Source: Desulfobacterales bacterium
Lineage (GTDB): Bacteria; Desulfobacterota; Desulfobacteria; Desulfobacterales; UBA2156
Length of the DNA: 64,000 bases
Reading direction: 5' to 3'
Assembly (NCBI GenBank): GCA_011049715.1
Contig: DRHF01000189.1
Span: 1 to 64,000 of the forward strand
Each line of letters begins with the position of its first letter. The stretch's first letter is position 1. The notes under the pieces were generated by a model, which was not told the origin of the DNA, ran no database searches, and saw only the letters and a program-made list of their open reading frames with translations. The position numbers and the translations under genes were made by a program. This document shows positions 8,586 through 17,417 of this stretch, piece after piece.

Positions 8586-11143
8586 CCGAGATAGGCGCCC
8601 AGGTCACAGAGCCAAAAGTTTTGTACGATGAGTACCATGATATTCAATGGGTTCCGGCGCCCTGCCAGGAGGCATGTCCCGTCGGTACCGATGTACCCTC
8701 CTACGTCGGCCTGATTTGGGAAGAAAAATATGAAGACGCGCTCGAGGCAATCACCGCCACCAACCCATTCAGCTCGGTTTGTGGACGTGTCTGCGCCATG
8801 CCATGCGAGACAAAGTGCCGACGGGGTGAAAGTGATGCGCCTGTGGCCATCCGCAATCTCAAACGCTTCGTCATGGAGCGGCTTGGCCACGATTTTCATC
8901 TTGCCCCCGTATCGGTGACCCGGTCTCAAACGATCGGTATTATCGGCAGCGGGCCTACCGGTCTGACCGCAGCTCAAGACCTTGCAGAAGCCGGGTATGA
9001 GGTACATGTGTACGAGAAATTGGAACGTCCCGGCGGCATGATGAATGTCTTTCCTGAATTTCGCATTCCTCGACGCGTTATTGAAGCCGACATCAACCGT
9101 TTGCTGGATCATTGCCCGGGAGTCAAAGTCCATTTGAACTGTGAACTGGGAGATGGAATCAGCCTCCAGGAACTAAAAAAACGTCACGATGCGATATTTT
9201 TAGCTATCGGCCTGTGGCGGAACAAATCCGCCGGCATCCCGGGAGAAAAAGATGGATTGGAGGGGTTTTACGGCATTGAGTTCCTAGACGACCTCAGCAA
9301 GGGTATAGAGATCGCATTGAGCGGAAAGGTGATTGTCATCGGTGGCGGAAACGTTGCGATGGACACGGCCAGGACCGCGCTGCGGGTCGGGGCACAGGAG
9401 GTCCAGCTTTATTGCCTTGAATCCAGAGAGGAAATGCCGGCCTTCAAATATGAAATCGAGCAAGCGGAAAAGGAAGGGGTTGTTGTCCATCCTTCCTGGG
9501 GCCCCAAACAGATCTTAAGCCACGATGGGAGAGTGACCGGGGTCGAGTTTAGAAACTGCATTTCCGTATTTGATCCCAGAGGGCGTTTCAATCCAGTTTA
9601 CGGCCAGAAGACCATGCGCGTTGATGGCGAGGTAGTGCTTTCCTCGATCGGCCTTGATGCGGATAACGCCGAACTGGAAAGCCTGGGCATGTTAGACCGC
9701 GGAAGGGTAAAAACCGACTTTGAGACGATGTGTACGTCTGACCCAAAAGTATTTGCAGCAGGCGATTGCGCCTTTGGCTCATCGGCGGTAGTATATGCCA
9801 TGAATCATGGACACCGGGCTGCGTATTATATACAGGCCTTTTTGGAAAACCGGAAAAACCCGCTTCCTTATCGCGTACCCTATCGTACGCGCCGGGTTCC
9901 GGTGGCCCAGGATCCGTTGTGGGAGAAATTACCACGGGAGGAGCAGCCTTTTCATGGTATCGGCAAGGATTGTCCTGCGCCCCGGTTATCAGAATGTGAG
10001 TCGACCATGGACGCCGAGGGGGTAAAACGACAAGCCGCTCGATGTCTGCGTTGTGACGCCGAGACAGGCTCATCCGATTATTCCCGGCGTACCCGCGAAC
10101 ATATTCAAGCCATGGCCCGGACCGAACCCGATGACATTGAACGACATAGACATATATTACTTCAACGGTTGAAACCCCGTAACAACCCATTTCCACCGGA
10201 ACGCCCGGCTCACATTGATGATCTTGTATTCCTTTCCGCGGCACTCACCCGGTTGGTGATCGACCCTTATCGCGAAGCATGTTCCACTATCACAGTGATC
10301 GGAGAATCGTTTGCTTTAAAACAGCCGTTTCTCTGTGTCGGCTTTGACGAAGCGCCCGAAGAGGTCCAACAGGCGTTGGCGTTAGGTCTGGCAGGAAGCG
10401 GTTGTGCTTACATCGGCTTTCAGCCGCTATTTACAGGAAATCCTGAAGTCGAGGCATCTTCTCAAGATGGAAAATTGAGATGGTTACAACTTATTTCTCC
10501 GGATCGGTCCGAACCCCGGGCCGATGCAGATGGATTGATACACGTGATCGGACCCGAATTTCATCCGATTCATGCAGAACGGCTCCACCAGGATCAATTG
10601 CTGGGTCTGGCGGTTTCCGCCCCGGCGCTGGAAAAGGCAATCCCATATGCTTTGGAACAAGGGTTTGATCTGTTGCTGCTCGATGGCAGTTCCGGGATAG
10701 ACAAACCGTGGACTGAACTGCACGTTGAACCGGACCTGACAGTCATGCGCGATGCCATTCGTCTGTTGCGCAAAATTAACCGTGAAGAAGATATTTCCCT
10801 GCTTTATTTCGGCGGTCTGAAATCTGGAACCGATGTGGCCAAAGCGCTGGCAATTAATTGCAACGCCGGTGTATTCGGCGTGGCGATGGGAATTGCCATC
10901 GGGGGTGTCATCGAAGGCGATCATATTAAATTTGATAGCAGCCGTACGCTTGAAGAGCGCCGAAATGCGGTTGAAAGTTGGATCAGGGCCACTGCGCAGG
11001 AAACGGCCATAATTGCTCGATGTACCGGCAAAACAAATGTTCACAATCTGGAACCGGAAGACATGCGCAGTATCACTATTTCCACTTCAAAAGCATTAGA
11101 TATACCCTTGGCATCCGGTATGGGACGTAGGGAAGGATTTTAG
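8582..11143 (+). CDS. GltD-like NAD(P)-dependent glutamate synthase small subunit/FAD oxidoreductase fused to a degenerate GOGAT barrel
   Basis: CxxxCP/CxxxC cluster region (CQEACPVGTDVPSYVGL, CGRVCAMPCETKC), IGIIGSGPTGLTAAQDLA, VIGGGNVAMDTAR; C-terminal LLYFGGLKSGTDVAKALAINCNAGVFGVAMGIA...ARCTGKTNVHNLEPEDM resembles GOGAT barrel sequence. Confidence 0.85.
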   Translation: MTEIGAQVTEPKVLYDEYHDIQWVPAPCQEACPVGTDVPSYVGLIWEEKYEDALEAITATNPFSSVCGRVCAMPCETKCRRGESDAPVAIRNLKRFVMERLGHDFHLAPVSVTRSQTIGIIGSGPTGLTAAQDLAEAGYEVHVYEKLERPGGMMNVFPEFRIPRRVIEADINRLLDHCPGVKVHLNCELGDGISLQELKKRHDAIFLAIGLWRNKSAGIPGEKDGLEGFYGIEFLDDLSKGIEIALSGKVIVIGGGNVAMDTARTALRVGAQEVQLYCLESREEMPAFKYEIEQAEKEGVVVHPSWGPKQILSHDGRVTGVEFRNCISVFDPRGRFNPVYGQKTMRVDGEVVLSSIGLDADNAELESLGMLDRGRVKTDFETMCTSDPKVFAAGDCAFGSSAVVYAMNHGHRAAYYIQAFLENRKNPLPYRVPYRTRRVPVAQDPLWEKLPREEQPFHGIGKDCPAPRLSECESTMDAEGVKRQAARCLRCDAETGSSDYSRRTREHIQAMARTEPDDIERHRHILLQRLKPRNNPFPPERPAHIDDLVFLSAALTRLVIDPYREACSTITVIGESFALKQPFLCVGFDEAPEEVQQALALGLAGSGCAYIGFQPLFTGNPEVEASSQDGKLRWLQLISPDRSEPRADADGLIHVIGPEFHPIHAERLHQDQLLGLAVSAPALEKAIPYALEQGFDLLLLDGSSGIDKPWTELHVEPDLTVMRDAIRLLRKINREEDISLLYFGGLKSGTDVAKALAINCNAGVFGVAMGIAIGGVIEGDHIKFDSSRTLEERRNAVESWIRATAQETAIIARCTGKTNVHNLEPEDMRSITISTSKALDIPLASGMGRREGF

Positions 11144-11215
11144 GAGGAAAATGAAAAATTCTCCCTTCCAATTTTTTTACTTTCTCTCAATCTAAATTTA
11201 AGGAGTATTGCAGTC

Positions 11216-12670
11216 ATGGAAAAAGGAACATTAGGAGGGTTGAACGGCGGGATCTATCGCCCCTTCACCGATGTGGACCTGCGTAAGGTTGATGGGGCAA
11301 TTACCCGGCTTTTGTCCGAAGTTGGGATCAAGGTAGCGAATAAACGCGCCTTTGAGCTGTTCAAGGCCAAGGGCATTGAGACGGACGAAGAAAAGAAACT
11401 GGTGTATATCCCCAGAGGATTGCTGGAAGATTGTATCGCTTCAACACCTTCGGAGCTTATTTTATACGGCCGTGGCAATCCAGATTACAACATCCATGTG
11501 GGGGGCACTCGCGTTCATTTTGGCAGCGGTGGAACAGCGTTGAACATTATAGATCTGGAAACAGGACAAAAACGTCCCTCCACACTCAAAGATGTTCAGA
11601 ATGTCTCCAAACTGATGGACTATCTGGACAACGCCCATTTTCAAGTTATCCCTGTTTTCCCAAACGATCTGCCGATTGAGAAGGTGGACATCAATCGTTT
11701 TTTTGCGGCTATAAACAACACGAACAAGCACGTCCAGGGCGGTATCTACACGGCTTCAGGAACCAAGGAAGTAGTGGAGATGTGTTCCATGATTGCGGGT
11801 GGTCTGGAGGCGCTGCAGAAGGAACCCTGGGTTTCGTTTATCACCTGCATGATCAGCCCTCTGGAAATCGATCAAACCTACGGCGATTTAATGATGATCT
11901 GCGCTGAATCGGGACTCCCGTTGTCCATTCCCGCCGAGCCGCTCACAGGGGCCACCGGTCCTATTACGGTTGCGGGAAATGTGGCCAACGTTTGCGCTGA
12001 GTCATTGGCGGGCCTCTGTTTGGCCCAAATCGTCAATAAGGGAACGCCTGTATTGATGGCCTGCACATCCGCGTCCACGGATCTGCGAACCATGGGATAT
12101 GTGTCCGGCTCTGTGGAGGAAGGGCTTATCAATGCTTGCGCCGCACAAATGGCACAGTATTACGAGCTTCCTTTTTACGGAACCGCAGGACAATCTGATT
12201 CCAAGATTCTGGATGCACAGGCCGGTTACGAAGGTGCGATCACCAACCTGCTCGTGGGCATGGCCGGGGGCAATTTCATTCATGACGCATTGGGACTTCT
12301 GGAATTTTGCCTAACAGCTTCATATGAAAAGTACGTCATGGACAATGAAATTCTGGGTGAAGTGATGCGTGTTTTGAAAGGGGTGACGGTAACAGAGGAG
12401 ACACTGGCAGTGGATGTCACGGCTGAAGTGGGTCCCGGAGGAAACTTTCTTCAGGAAGATCACACATTTGATCACATGCGCGAGGAACATTTTGTGCCCA
12501 AGATTGCAGACCGGAAGCCGAGGGAAAAATGGGAGGCGACAGGGAAAAAAGATACGTTTACCCGTTGTCATGAGATCGTGCTTGAAGTCCTTGAAACCCA
12601 TAAAGCCGAGCCGGTGGATGAAGAGGTTGTGAAAGCCATCCGGACCAAATTCAAGAATTTTGTGCAATAG
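11216..12670 (+). CDS. MttB-family (trimethylamine/betaine) methyltransferase, no in-frame amber codon
   Basis: 484 aa MttB-type protein: VHFGSGGTALNIIDLETGQKRPSTLKDV, EPLTGATGPITVAGNVANVCAE, DSKILDAQAGYEGA; followed by a corrinoid protein gene. Confidence 0.9.
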   Translation: MEKGTLGGLNGGIYRPFTDVDLRKVDGAITRLLSEVGIKVANKRAFELFKAKGIETDEEKKLVYIPRGLLEDCIASTPSELILYGRGNPDYNIHVGGTRVHFGSGGTALNIIDLETGQKRPSTLKDVQNVSKLMDYLDNAHFQVIPVFPNDLPIEKVDINRFFAAINNTNKHVQGGIYTASGTKEVVEMCSMIAGGLEALQKEPWVSFITCMISPLEIDQTYGDLMMICAESGLPLSIPAEPLTGATGPITVAGNVANVCAESLAGLCLAQIVNKGTPVLMACTSASTDLRTMGYVSGSVEEGLINACAAQMAQYYELPFYGTAGQSDSKILDAQAGYEGAITNLLVGMAGGNFIHDALGLLEFCLTASYEKYVMDNEILGEVMRVLKGVTVTEETLAVDVTAEVGPGGNFLQEDHTFDHMREEHFVPKIADRKPREKWEATGKKDTFTRCHEIVLEVLETHKAEPVDEEVVKAIRTKFKNFVQ

Positions 12671-12735
12671 AAATATATGGATAAATGCATAGCATAGATA
12701 GATAATTAATTTTTTCACCAAGGAGGAAATGATCG

Positions 12736-13365
12736 ATGGCAGATCTTACAGACATTATCAATGGGGTTTTCAAAGGTAAACTCAAGGAAATTCAAGGTCT
12801 GGTTCAGGCAGTTTTAGATGAAGGGGTTAATGCCGACCAGATTTTGGACGAAGGATTAGTCAAGGGGATGGATGTGGTGGCACAAAAGTGGAAAGAAGGC
12901 GAAGTTTTCGTGCCGGAGGTCCTTCGATCCGCCAAAACCATGCAATCGGGCATGGATATTCTAAAACCACTTCTGGGAGAAGATGCATTGAAACCGAAGG
13001 GTGTTTTTGCTATTGGAACGGTCAAGGGAGATCTGCACGATATCGGGAAGAACCTGGTAGCCATTATGTTGGAAAGTGTGGGTTATCAGGTGATCAATCT
13101 GGGGATTGATCTGGATCCAAGTGTTTTTGTGGAGCAGGTAGAAAAAGGGGTATCCCTCATCGGCATGTCTGCACTTTTGACCACAACGATACCCCAGATG
13201 AAAATCGTAATCGACTCCCTTGAAGAAGCGGGACTTAGACAGAAGTGTAAGATCTGGATAGGGGGGGCGCCGGTGACCCAGGAGTTTGCCGATGAGATCG
13301 GAGCCGACTTTTATTGCATAGAAGCGGCCCAGTGTATCGATCAATTAAACAGCCTCAATCCCTGA
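12736..13365 (+). CDS. Corrinoid (B12-binding) methyl-carrier protein, MttC/MtbC-like
   Basis: GTVKGDLHDIGKNLVAIMLESVGYQVINLGID (DxHxxG motif), SALLTTT, helical N-terminal cap. Confidence 0.93.
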   Translation: MADLTDIINGVFKGKLKEIQGLVQAVLDEGVNADQILDEGLVKGMDVVAQKWKEGEVFVPEVLRSAKTMQSGMDILKPLLGEDALKPKGVFAIGTVKGDLHDIGKNLVAIMLESVGYQVINLGIDLDPSVFVEQVEKGVSLIGMSALLTTTIPQMKIVIDSLEEAGLRQKCKIWIGGAPVTQEFADEIGADFYCIEAAQCIDQLNSLNP

Positions 13366-13415
13366 GGGGCCATTTCAAAACAGATTTTTTACTTTATAAT
13401 AGAAAGGCATAAGCT

Positions 13416-14213
13416 GTGATTATTATTGGAGAAAGGATTAATACGAGTCGAAAGCCCATTGATGAGGCTGTCGATAAACGAGACCAGGCTTTTTTACAGG
13501 ATGAAGCCCGCAAACAGGAAGCAGCAGGAGCTGCCTTCATCGATGTAAATTGTGGATCGAGGTTGAAATCCGAGTGCGATGATTTCCTTTGGCTGCTGGA
13601 CCTGATACAAGAGGCTGTTTCGATTCCCCTTTGCCTGGATAGCCCGGATCCGAAGGTGCTGGCAGCCGGCTTGAAACAGGTTAAGCAAAGACCGCTGATT
13701 AATTCCATCACCCTTGAACCGGATCGTTTTGATGAAGTGGCCCCTATCCTGGAAGGTGATGTGGCCGATGTGATTGGCCTCTGTATGGACGAAACCGGGA
13801 TTCCAAATACAACGGAAAAAACAGTCGAAAACGCCGTCAGGTTGGTGAAAAAACTAGAGGCGTTGGGATTAAAGCGTTCGAGCATCTATCTCGATCCGCT
13901 GATTCAGCCCTTGAGCACCGATACGGAAAATGGTAATACTGCGTTAGCTTCCATCGCAACGATTATGGAATCGCTTTCAGGAGTCCACACCACTTGTGGA
14001 CTAAGCAATGTTTCTTACGGTTTGCCGGAACGCTACCTCATTAACCGAACCTTTCTGGTCTGTGCCATGGACAAGGGGCTTGATTCAGCGATCATCGATC
14101 CCCTGGATAAAAAGATCATGACCAACCTCCTGACCGCGGAGATGATTCTCGGTATGGATGAATACTGCGGTAACTTTATCGATGCCATGCGTGATGGGAA
14201 AATCGCAAGCTAG
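13416..14213 (+). CDS. Pterin-binding methyltetrahydrofolate:corrinoid methyltransferase (MtrH/AcsE-like)
   Basis: MIIIGERINTSRKPIDEA, AAFIDVNCGSRL, IPLCLDSPDPKVL, TTCGLSNVSYGLPER. Confidence 0.88.
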   Translation: MIIIGERINTSRKPIDEAVDKRDQAFLQDEARKQEAAGAAFIDVNCGSRLKSECDDFLWLLDLIQEAVSIPLCLDSPDPKVLAAGLKQVKQRPLINSITLEPDRFDEVAPILEGDVADVIGLCMDETGIPNTTEKTVENAVRLVKKLEALGLKRSSIYLDPLIQPLSTDTENGNTALASIATIMESLSGVHTTCGLSNVSYGLPERYLINRTFLVCAMDKGLDSAIIDPLDKKIMTNLLTAEMILGMDEYCGNFIDAMRDGKIAS

Positions 14214-14257
14214 CCGGATCAATTTATGACAAAAAAGGCCACTATCCTCTTCGTGCA

Positions 14258-14310
14258 GTCGAGTTTGGGATCGATGTCGGCGGCACGTTTAGCGATGAGG
14301 CAAACTCCCG
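14258..14310 (+). pseudogene. Possible remnant of a hydantoinase/oxoprolinase N-terminal (ASKHA) domain
   Basis: One intergenic frame reads ...AVEFGIDVGGTFSDEANSRP, close to the GIDVGGTFTD phosphate-1 motif; no full-length ORF. Confidence 0.35.
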
Positions 14311-14339
14311 GCCCCGAAAAGGGCTGTTTCGAGGATTAA

Positions 14340-14957
14340 ATGGACCAACAGAATGCACACAGCATATCGGGTGCGCGTGATAATAAACTGGAAGTTTCAA
14401 TCGGCCGGCAGGTACGTGCCTTTCGAAAAAAGCTAGAGCTGACCATTGCCGGACTGGCTAAATTGGCCGGCCTTTCCAACGGCATGTTGTCAAAAATTGA
14501 AAACGGCGTTGCTTCTCCCTCATTGGCTACGCTTCAGTCGCTGGCAGATGCCCTTCACATACCGTTCACCGCCTTTTTCCGTAAGTACGAAGAGGAAAGA
14601 GACGTCAGCTTCGTCCGCGCCGGCGATGGACTCATTATCGAGCGCCGCGGCACCCGTTCCGGTCACCAATATCAGCTCTTGGGCCACAGCATCGGTAAAA
14701 CCATCGCTGTTGAGCCCTATATGATCACCCTCACCAGAGAATCCGATGTTTTCCCGATTTTTCAACATTCCGGCATGGAGTTTATCTACATGATCGAAGG
14801 TGAGGTGGGATACAGGCATGGGAATAAGACCTATTCCCTCACCCCGGGGGACTCGCTTTTTTTCGACGCTGACGCCCCCCACGGTCCGGAGGCGCTGAAA
14901 AAATTACCGATCCGGTTTTTATCGGTGATTGCCTATTCCCGCTTTAGCGAGGAATAG
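14340..14957 (+). CDS. XRE-family HTH regulator with C-terminal cupin domain
   Basis: VRAFRKKLELTIAGLAKLAGLSNGMLSKIENGVASPSLATLQSLADAL; cupin MEFIYMIEGEVGYRHGNKTYSLTPGDSLFFDADAPHGP. Confidence 0.9.
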   Translation: MDQQNAHSISGARDNKLEVSIGRQVRAFRKKLELTIAGLAKLAGLSNGMLSKIENGVASPSLATLQSLADALHIPFTAFFRKYEEERDVSFVRAGDGLIIERRGTRSGHQYQLLGHSIGKTIAVEPYMITLTRESDVFPIFQHSGMEFIYMIEGEVGYRHGNKTYSLTPGDSLFFDADAPHGPEALKKLPIRFLSVIAYSRFSEE

Positions 14958-15034
14958 GGTTTTGTATCATCCCTGTTCCTGGGGTTGAAAATCTCAACCG
15001 GTACATTAAAAGAAGCAACGACAGATAATAGAAA

Positions 15035-15128
15035 ATCAAGTTTCGCACCTGATATTTTAAGGAAAGTCGCATCAGGCATAGGGTTACCAGATGCGGCACC
15101 GTGCCCCATTGGGGGTGCGAAACTTGAC
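15035..15128 (+). mobile_element. MITE-like element, short internally deleted copy (94 bp)
   Basis: (A)TCAAGTTTCGCACCTGATATTTTAAGGAAAGTCGCATCAGGCATAGGGT...CCCATTGGGGGTGCGAAACTTGA(C); flanked on both sides by ATAGAAA. Confidence 0.8.
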
Positions 15129-15164
15129 ATAGAAACATAAAGATTGAAAAGGAGGAATTAAGAC

Positions 15165-16562
15165 ATGGGGGTATATGCAAAAAAAGGCGAGAGCAGGGAA
15201 GAGATTAGAGCCAGACTAAAAGAAGCCGGAGTCGAGTATCTTTGGGCACAATTTGTGGACATGAACGGGGCTGCCAAGGTCAAGCAGGTTCCTTTTGCTG
15301 CCTTTGACGATATCATCGATGAGGGGGCCGGATTTGCCGGTGGCGCGGTTTGGGGACTGAATCAAGGGCCTCACAGCCATGATCTAATGGCTCGGGCTGA
15401 TTTTGAAACATTTCGCCAATTGCCGTGGAAGCCCAACACGGCTATGGTCAACTCCAATCTTTTCGTAGATGATGAGCCGTGGCCGGCATGTTCCCGAATC
15501 AATTTGATACGAATGACTGATCTGTTTGCGAAGGAGGGCTATGTACTTAATGGGGGATTTGAGCCCGAACATTTTCTGGTAGTAAAAAATCCCGATGGAT
15601 CCATCTCGGGTTGGGACCCCCAGGGAATCGATACGTTGGCCAAGCCGTGTTACGATGTTAGGGGAATTTCCCAGGCGGCTGATTATCTCCAGGACATCAT
15701 GAAGTACAGTGCGGAGGTGGGAATGTACATCTACCAATGCGACCATGAGGATGGCAATTGGCAGTATGAGGTCAACTGGCAGTGGGCCGACATGTTATCC
15801 TCTTCCGATATGTGCGTTTTTTTCCATACGATGGCCCCACAAGTGGCTGCAAGGCACGGGTTTAACGTTACATTTATGGCCAAACCATTTGAAGGCAAGA
15901 CCGGTACAGGAAACCATCTGCATTTTCATGTTGCTGACGTCAAAACAGGTGAAAACCTGTTTCCCCTCAAAGAGGGTGAAAAAGACTGGAAAGATGATCG
16001 TATGGGATACTCCAAACTGGCGTATCACTTTATTGGCGGTCTGCAGGAGCACAAGGACGCCATTTGTGCCGTATCTTCACCCACAATTAACTGTTACCGT
16101 CGCATACAAAGCGGGGAAGCCGTCTATTCTTCAGGATCCCAGTACACCTGGACACCGGCCTGGAACTCTTTCGGTGACAACAATCGTACCCAGATGTTCC
16201 GGTCGCCGGCCAACAACCGCTTTGAGGACAGATCAATATCCGGAATGGCCAACCCATACCTTGTGGCCGCCGTGTTCATTGCGGCGGGACTGGACGGGAT
16301 CAAAAGAGAGATCGATCCGGGTGAACCGGTGATTGGAGAAAACGTTTGGGATATGCCCTATGAAGAACGGCGAGAACGCGGGATGACACCGCTGCCACAG
16401 GATCTGGGACGGGCCTGTGACGCTCTTGAAAAAGACGAAGTGGTAAAATCCGGTCTGGGGGCCATCGCCGACGATTACATCAGACTCAAGAGAGCCGAAT
16501 GGGGCCAGTTCATGATGCATGTGACAGACTGGGAGGTCGAGCGGTACATTACTTTGGTCTAG
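15165..16562 (+). CDS. Glutamine synthetase family, GlnT / gamma-glutamylmethylamide synthetase-like
   Basis: FVDMNGAAKVKQVPF, GTGNHLHFHVAD, SSPTINCYRRIQSGEA, RSPANNRFEDRSISGMANPYLVAA. Confidence 0.85.
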   Translation: MGVYAKKGESREEIRARLKEAGVEYLWAQFVDMNGAAKVKQVPFAAFDDIIDEGAGFAGGAVWGLNQGPHSHDLMARADFETFRQLPWKPNTAMVNSNLFVDDEPWPACSRINLIRMTDLFAKEGYVLNGGFEPEHFLVVKNPDGSISGWDPQGIDTLAKPCYDVRGISQAADYLQDIMKYSAEVGMYIYQCDHEDGNWQYEVNWQWADMLSSSDMCVFFHTMAPQVAARHGFNVTFMAKPFEGKTGTGNHLHFHVADVKTGENLFPLKEGEKDWKDDRMGYSKLAYHFIGGLQEHKDAICAVSSPTINCYRRIQSGEAVYSSGSQYTWTPAWNSFGDNNRTQMFRSPANNRFEDRSISGMANPYLVAAVFIAAGLDGIKREIDPGEPVIGENVWDMPYEERRERGMTPLPQDLGRACDALEKDEVVKSGLGAIADDYIRLKRAEWGQFMMHVTDWEVERYITLV

Positions 16563-16582
16563 TACAGAAGATAGTCATATTC

Positions 16583-16662
16583 CCCCGATGGGGCATGGTG
16601 CCTCATCGGGGGTGGGTAGGGTAAATTTTTTGGGAAAACAATGAGGCAATCTGTAAGAACCG
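16583..16662 (-). repeat. Diverged fragment of the MITE-like element
   Basis: GGGGTGGGTAGGGTAAATTTTTTGGGAAAACAATGAGGCAATCTGTAAGAACCGGTT matches the interior of 59311-59603; no intact terminal repeats. Confidence 0.65.
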
Positions 16663-16679
16663 GTTTTTTTACGTTAGGG

Positions 16680-17387
16680 CTAACCACCTAAATAGGCTTT
16701 TTTCACCTGTTCATTCTCTTTCAACTCTTTCGAATCACCTTCTAGGACGATGTTTCCGGTCTCGAGCACATAGCCTTTCTGGGCCAGCGCCAGCGCCAAG
16801 CGGGCATTTTGTTCGACCAAGACGATCGTTCGGCCTTCTTTATGAATATCCCTTATAATCTTTGCAATTTCCACGCACATCAGAGGGGACAGGCCCAGCG
16901 AAGGTTCATCCAGCAGGAGCAACTTGGGATTCGACATGAGGGCTCGCCCCATGGCCAGCATTTGCTGTTCTCCCCCGCTCATGGTGCCGGCCGATTGTTT
17001 TTGCCGGGCTTTCAAGATCGGAAAATGTCCAAATACATTTTTAAGATCCCTATTTATCCCGTCGGTGTCCTTCCGTAGAAACCCCCCCATCTCCAGGTTT
17101 TCCGCCACCGTCATTTGAGGGAATACTCTCCTTCCTTCGGGGACCTGAGCAATCCCGACCTTGTTGATTTTTTCAGGTGCAAAGCGATCGATTCTCTGGC
17201 CGTCAAACCAGATTTCTCCGGTGGTCGGATGGTTGAGCCCGGATATGGCCCTTAAGGTTGTACTTTTCCCGGCTCCATTGGAGCCAATCAGGGTAATGAT
17301 GGTACCCTCGACTACCTCAATTGAGATGTTCCTTATGGCATCTACTTTGTGGTAATGAACGGTAATGTCTTTCACTTCGAGCAGCAC
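16680..17387 (-). CDS. livF: Branched-chain amino acid-type ABC transporter ATP-binding protein
   Basis: GSNGAGKSTTLRAISGL, MSGGEQQMLAMGRALMSNPKLLLLDEPSLGLSP. Confidence 0.9.
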   Translation of the reverse strand: MLLEVKDITVHYHKVDAIRNISIEVVEGTIITLIGSNGAGKSTTLRAISGLNHPTTGEIWFDGQRIDRFAPEKINKVGIAQVPEGRRVFPQMTVAENLEMGGFLRKDTDGINRDLKNVFGHFPILKARQKQSAGTMSGGEQQMLAMGRALMSNPKLLLLDEPSLGLSPLMCVEIAKIIRDIHKEGRTIVLVEQNARLALALAQKGYVLETGNIVLEGDSKELKENEQVKKAYLGG

Positions 17388-17417
17388 GTCTTCCCCCTCA
17401 AATAAAGCGTTACCCTT

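Noticed and set aside
9588-10244. 218-aa antisense ORF within the GltD-like gene
   Set aside because: No recognisable domain; shadow of the real coding strand
11216-12670. Possible pyrrolysine-encoding MttB
   Set aside because: The ORF is full length with no internal TAG; the same holds for the other three MttB paralogs
13416-14340. TAG at the end of the pterin methyltransferase as a possible readthrough codon
   Set aside because: The protein is already full length at 265 aa; the downstream frame gives no recognisable domain
16583-16615. CCCCCGATG...CATCGGGGG hairpin as a Rho-independent terminator of the glnT-like gene
   Set aside because: Strong stem but no immediate U tract; sequence is better explained as a decayed MITE fragment, although it could still influence termination
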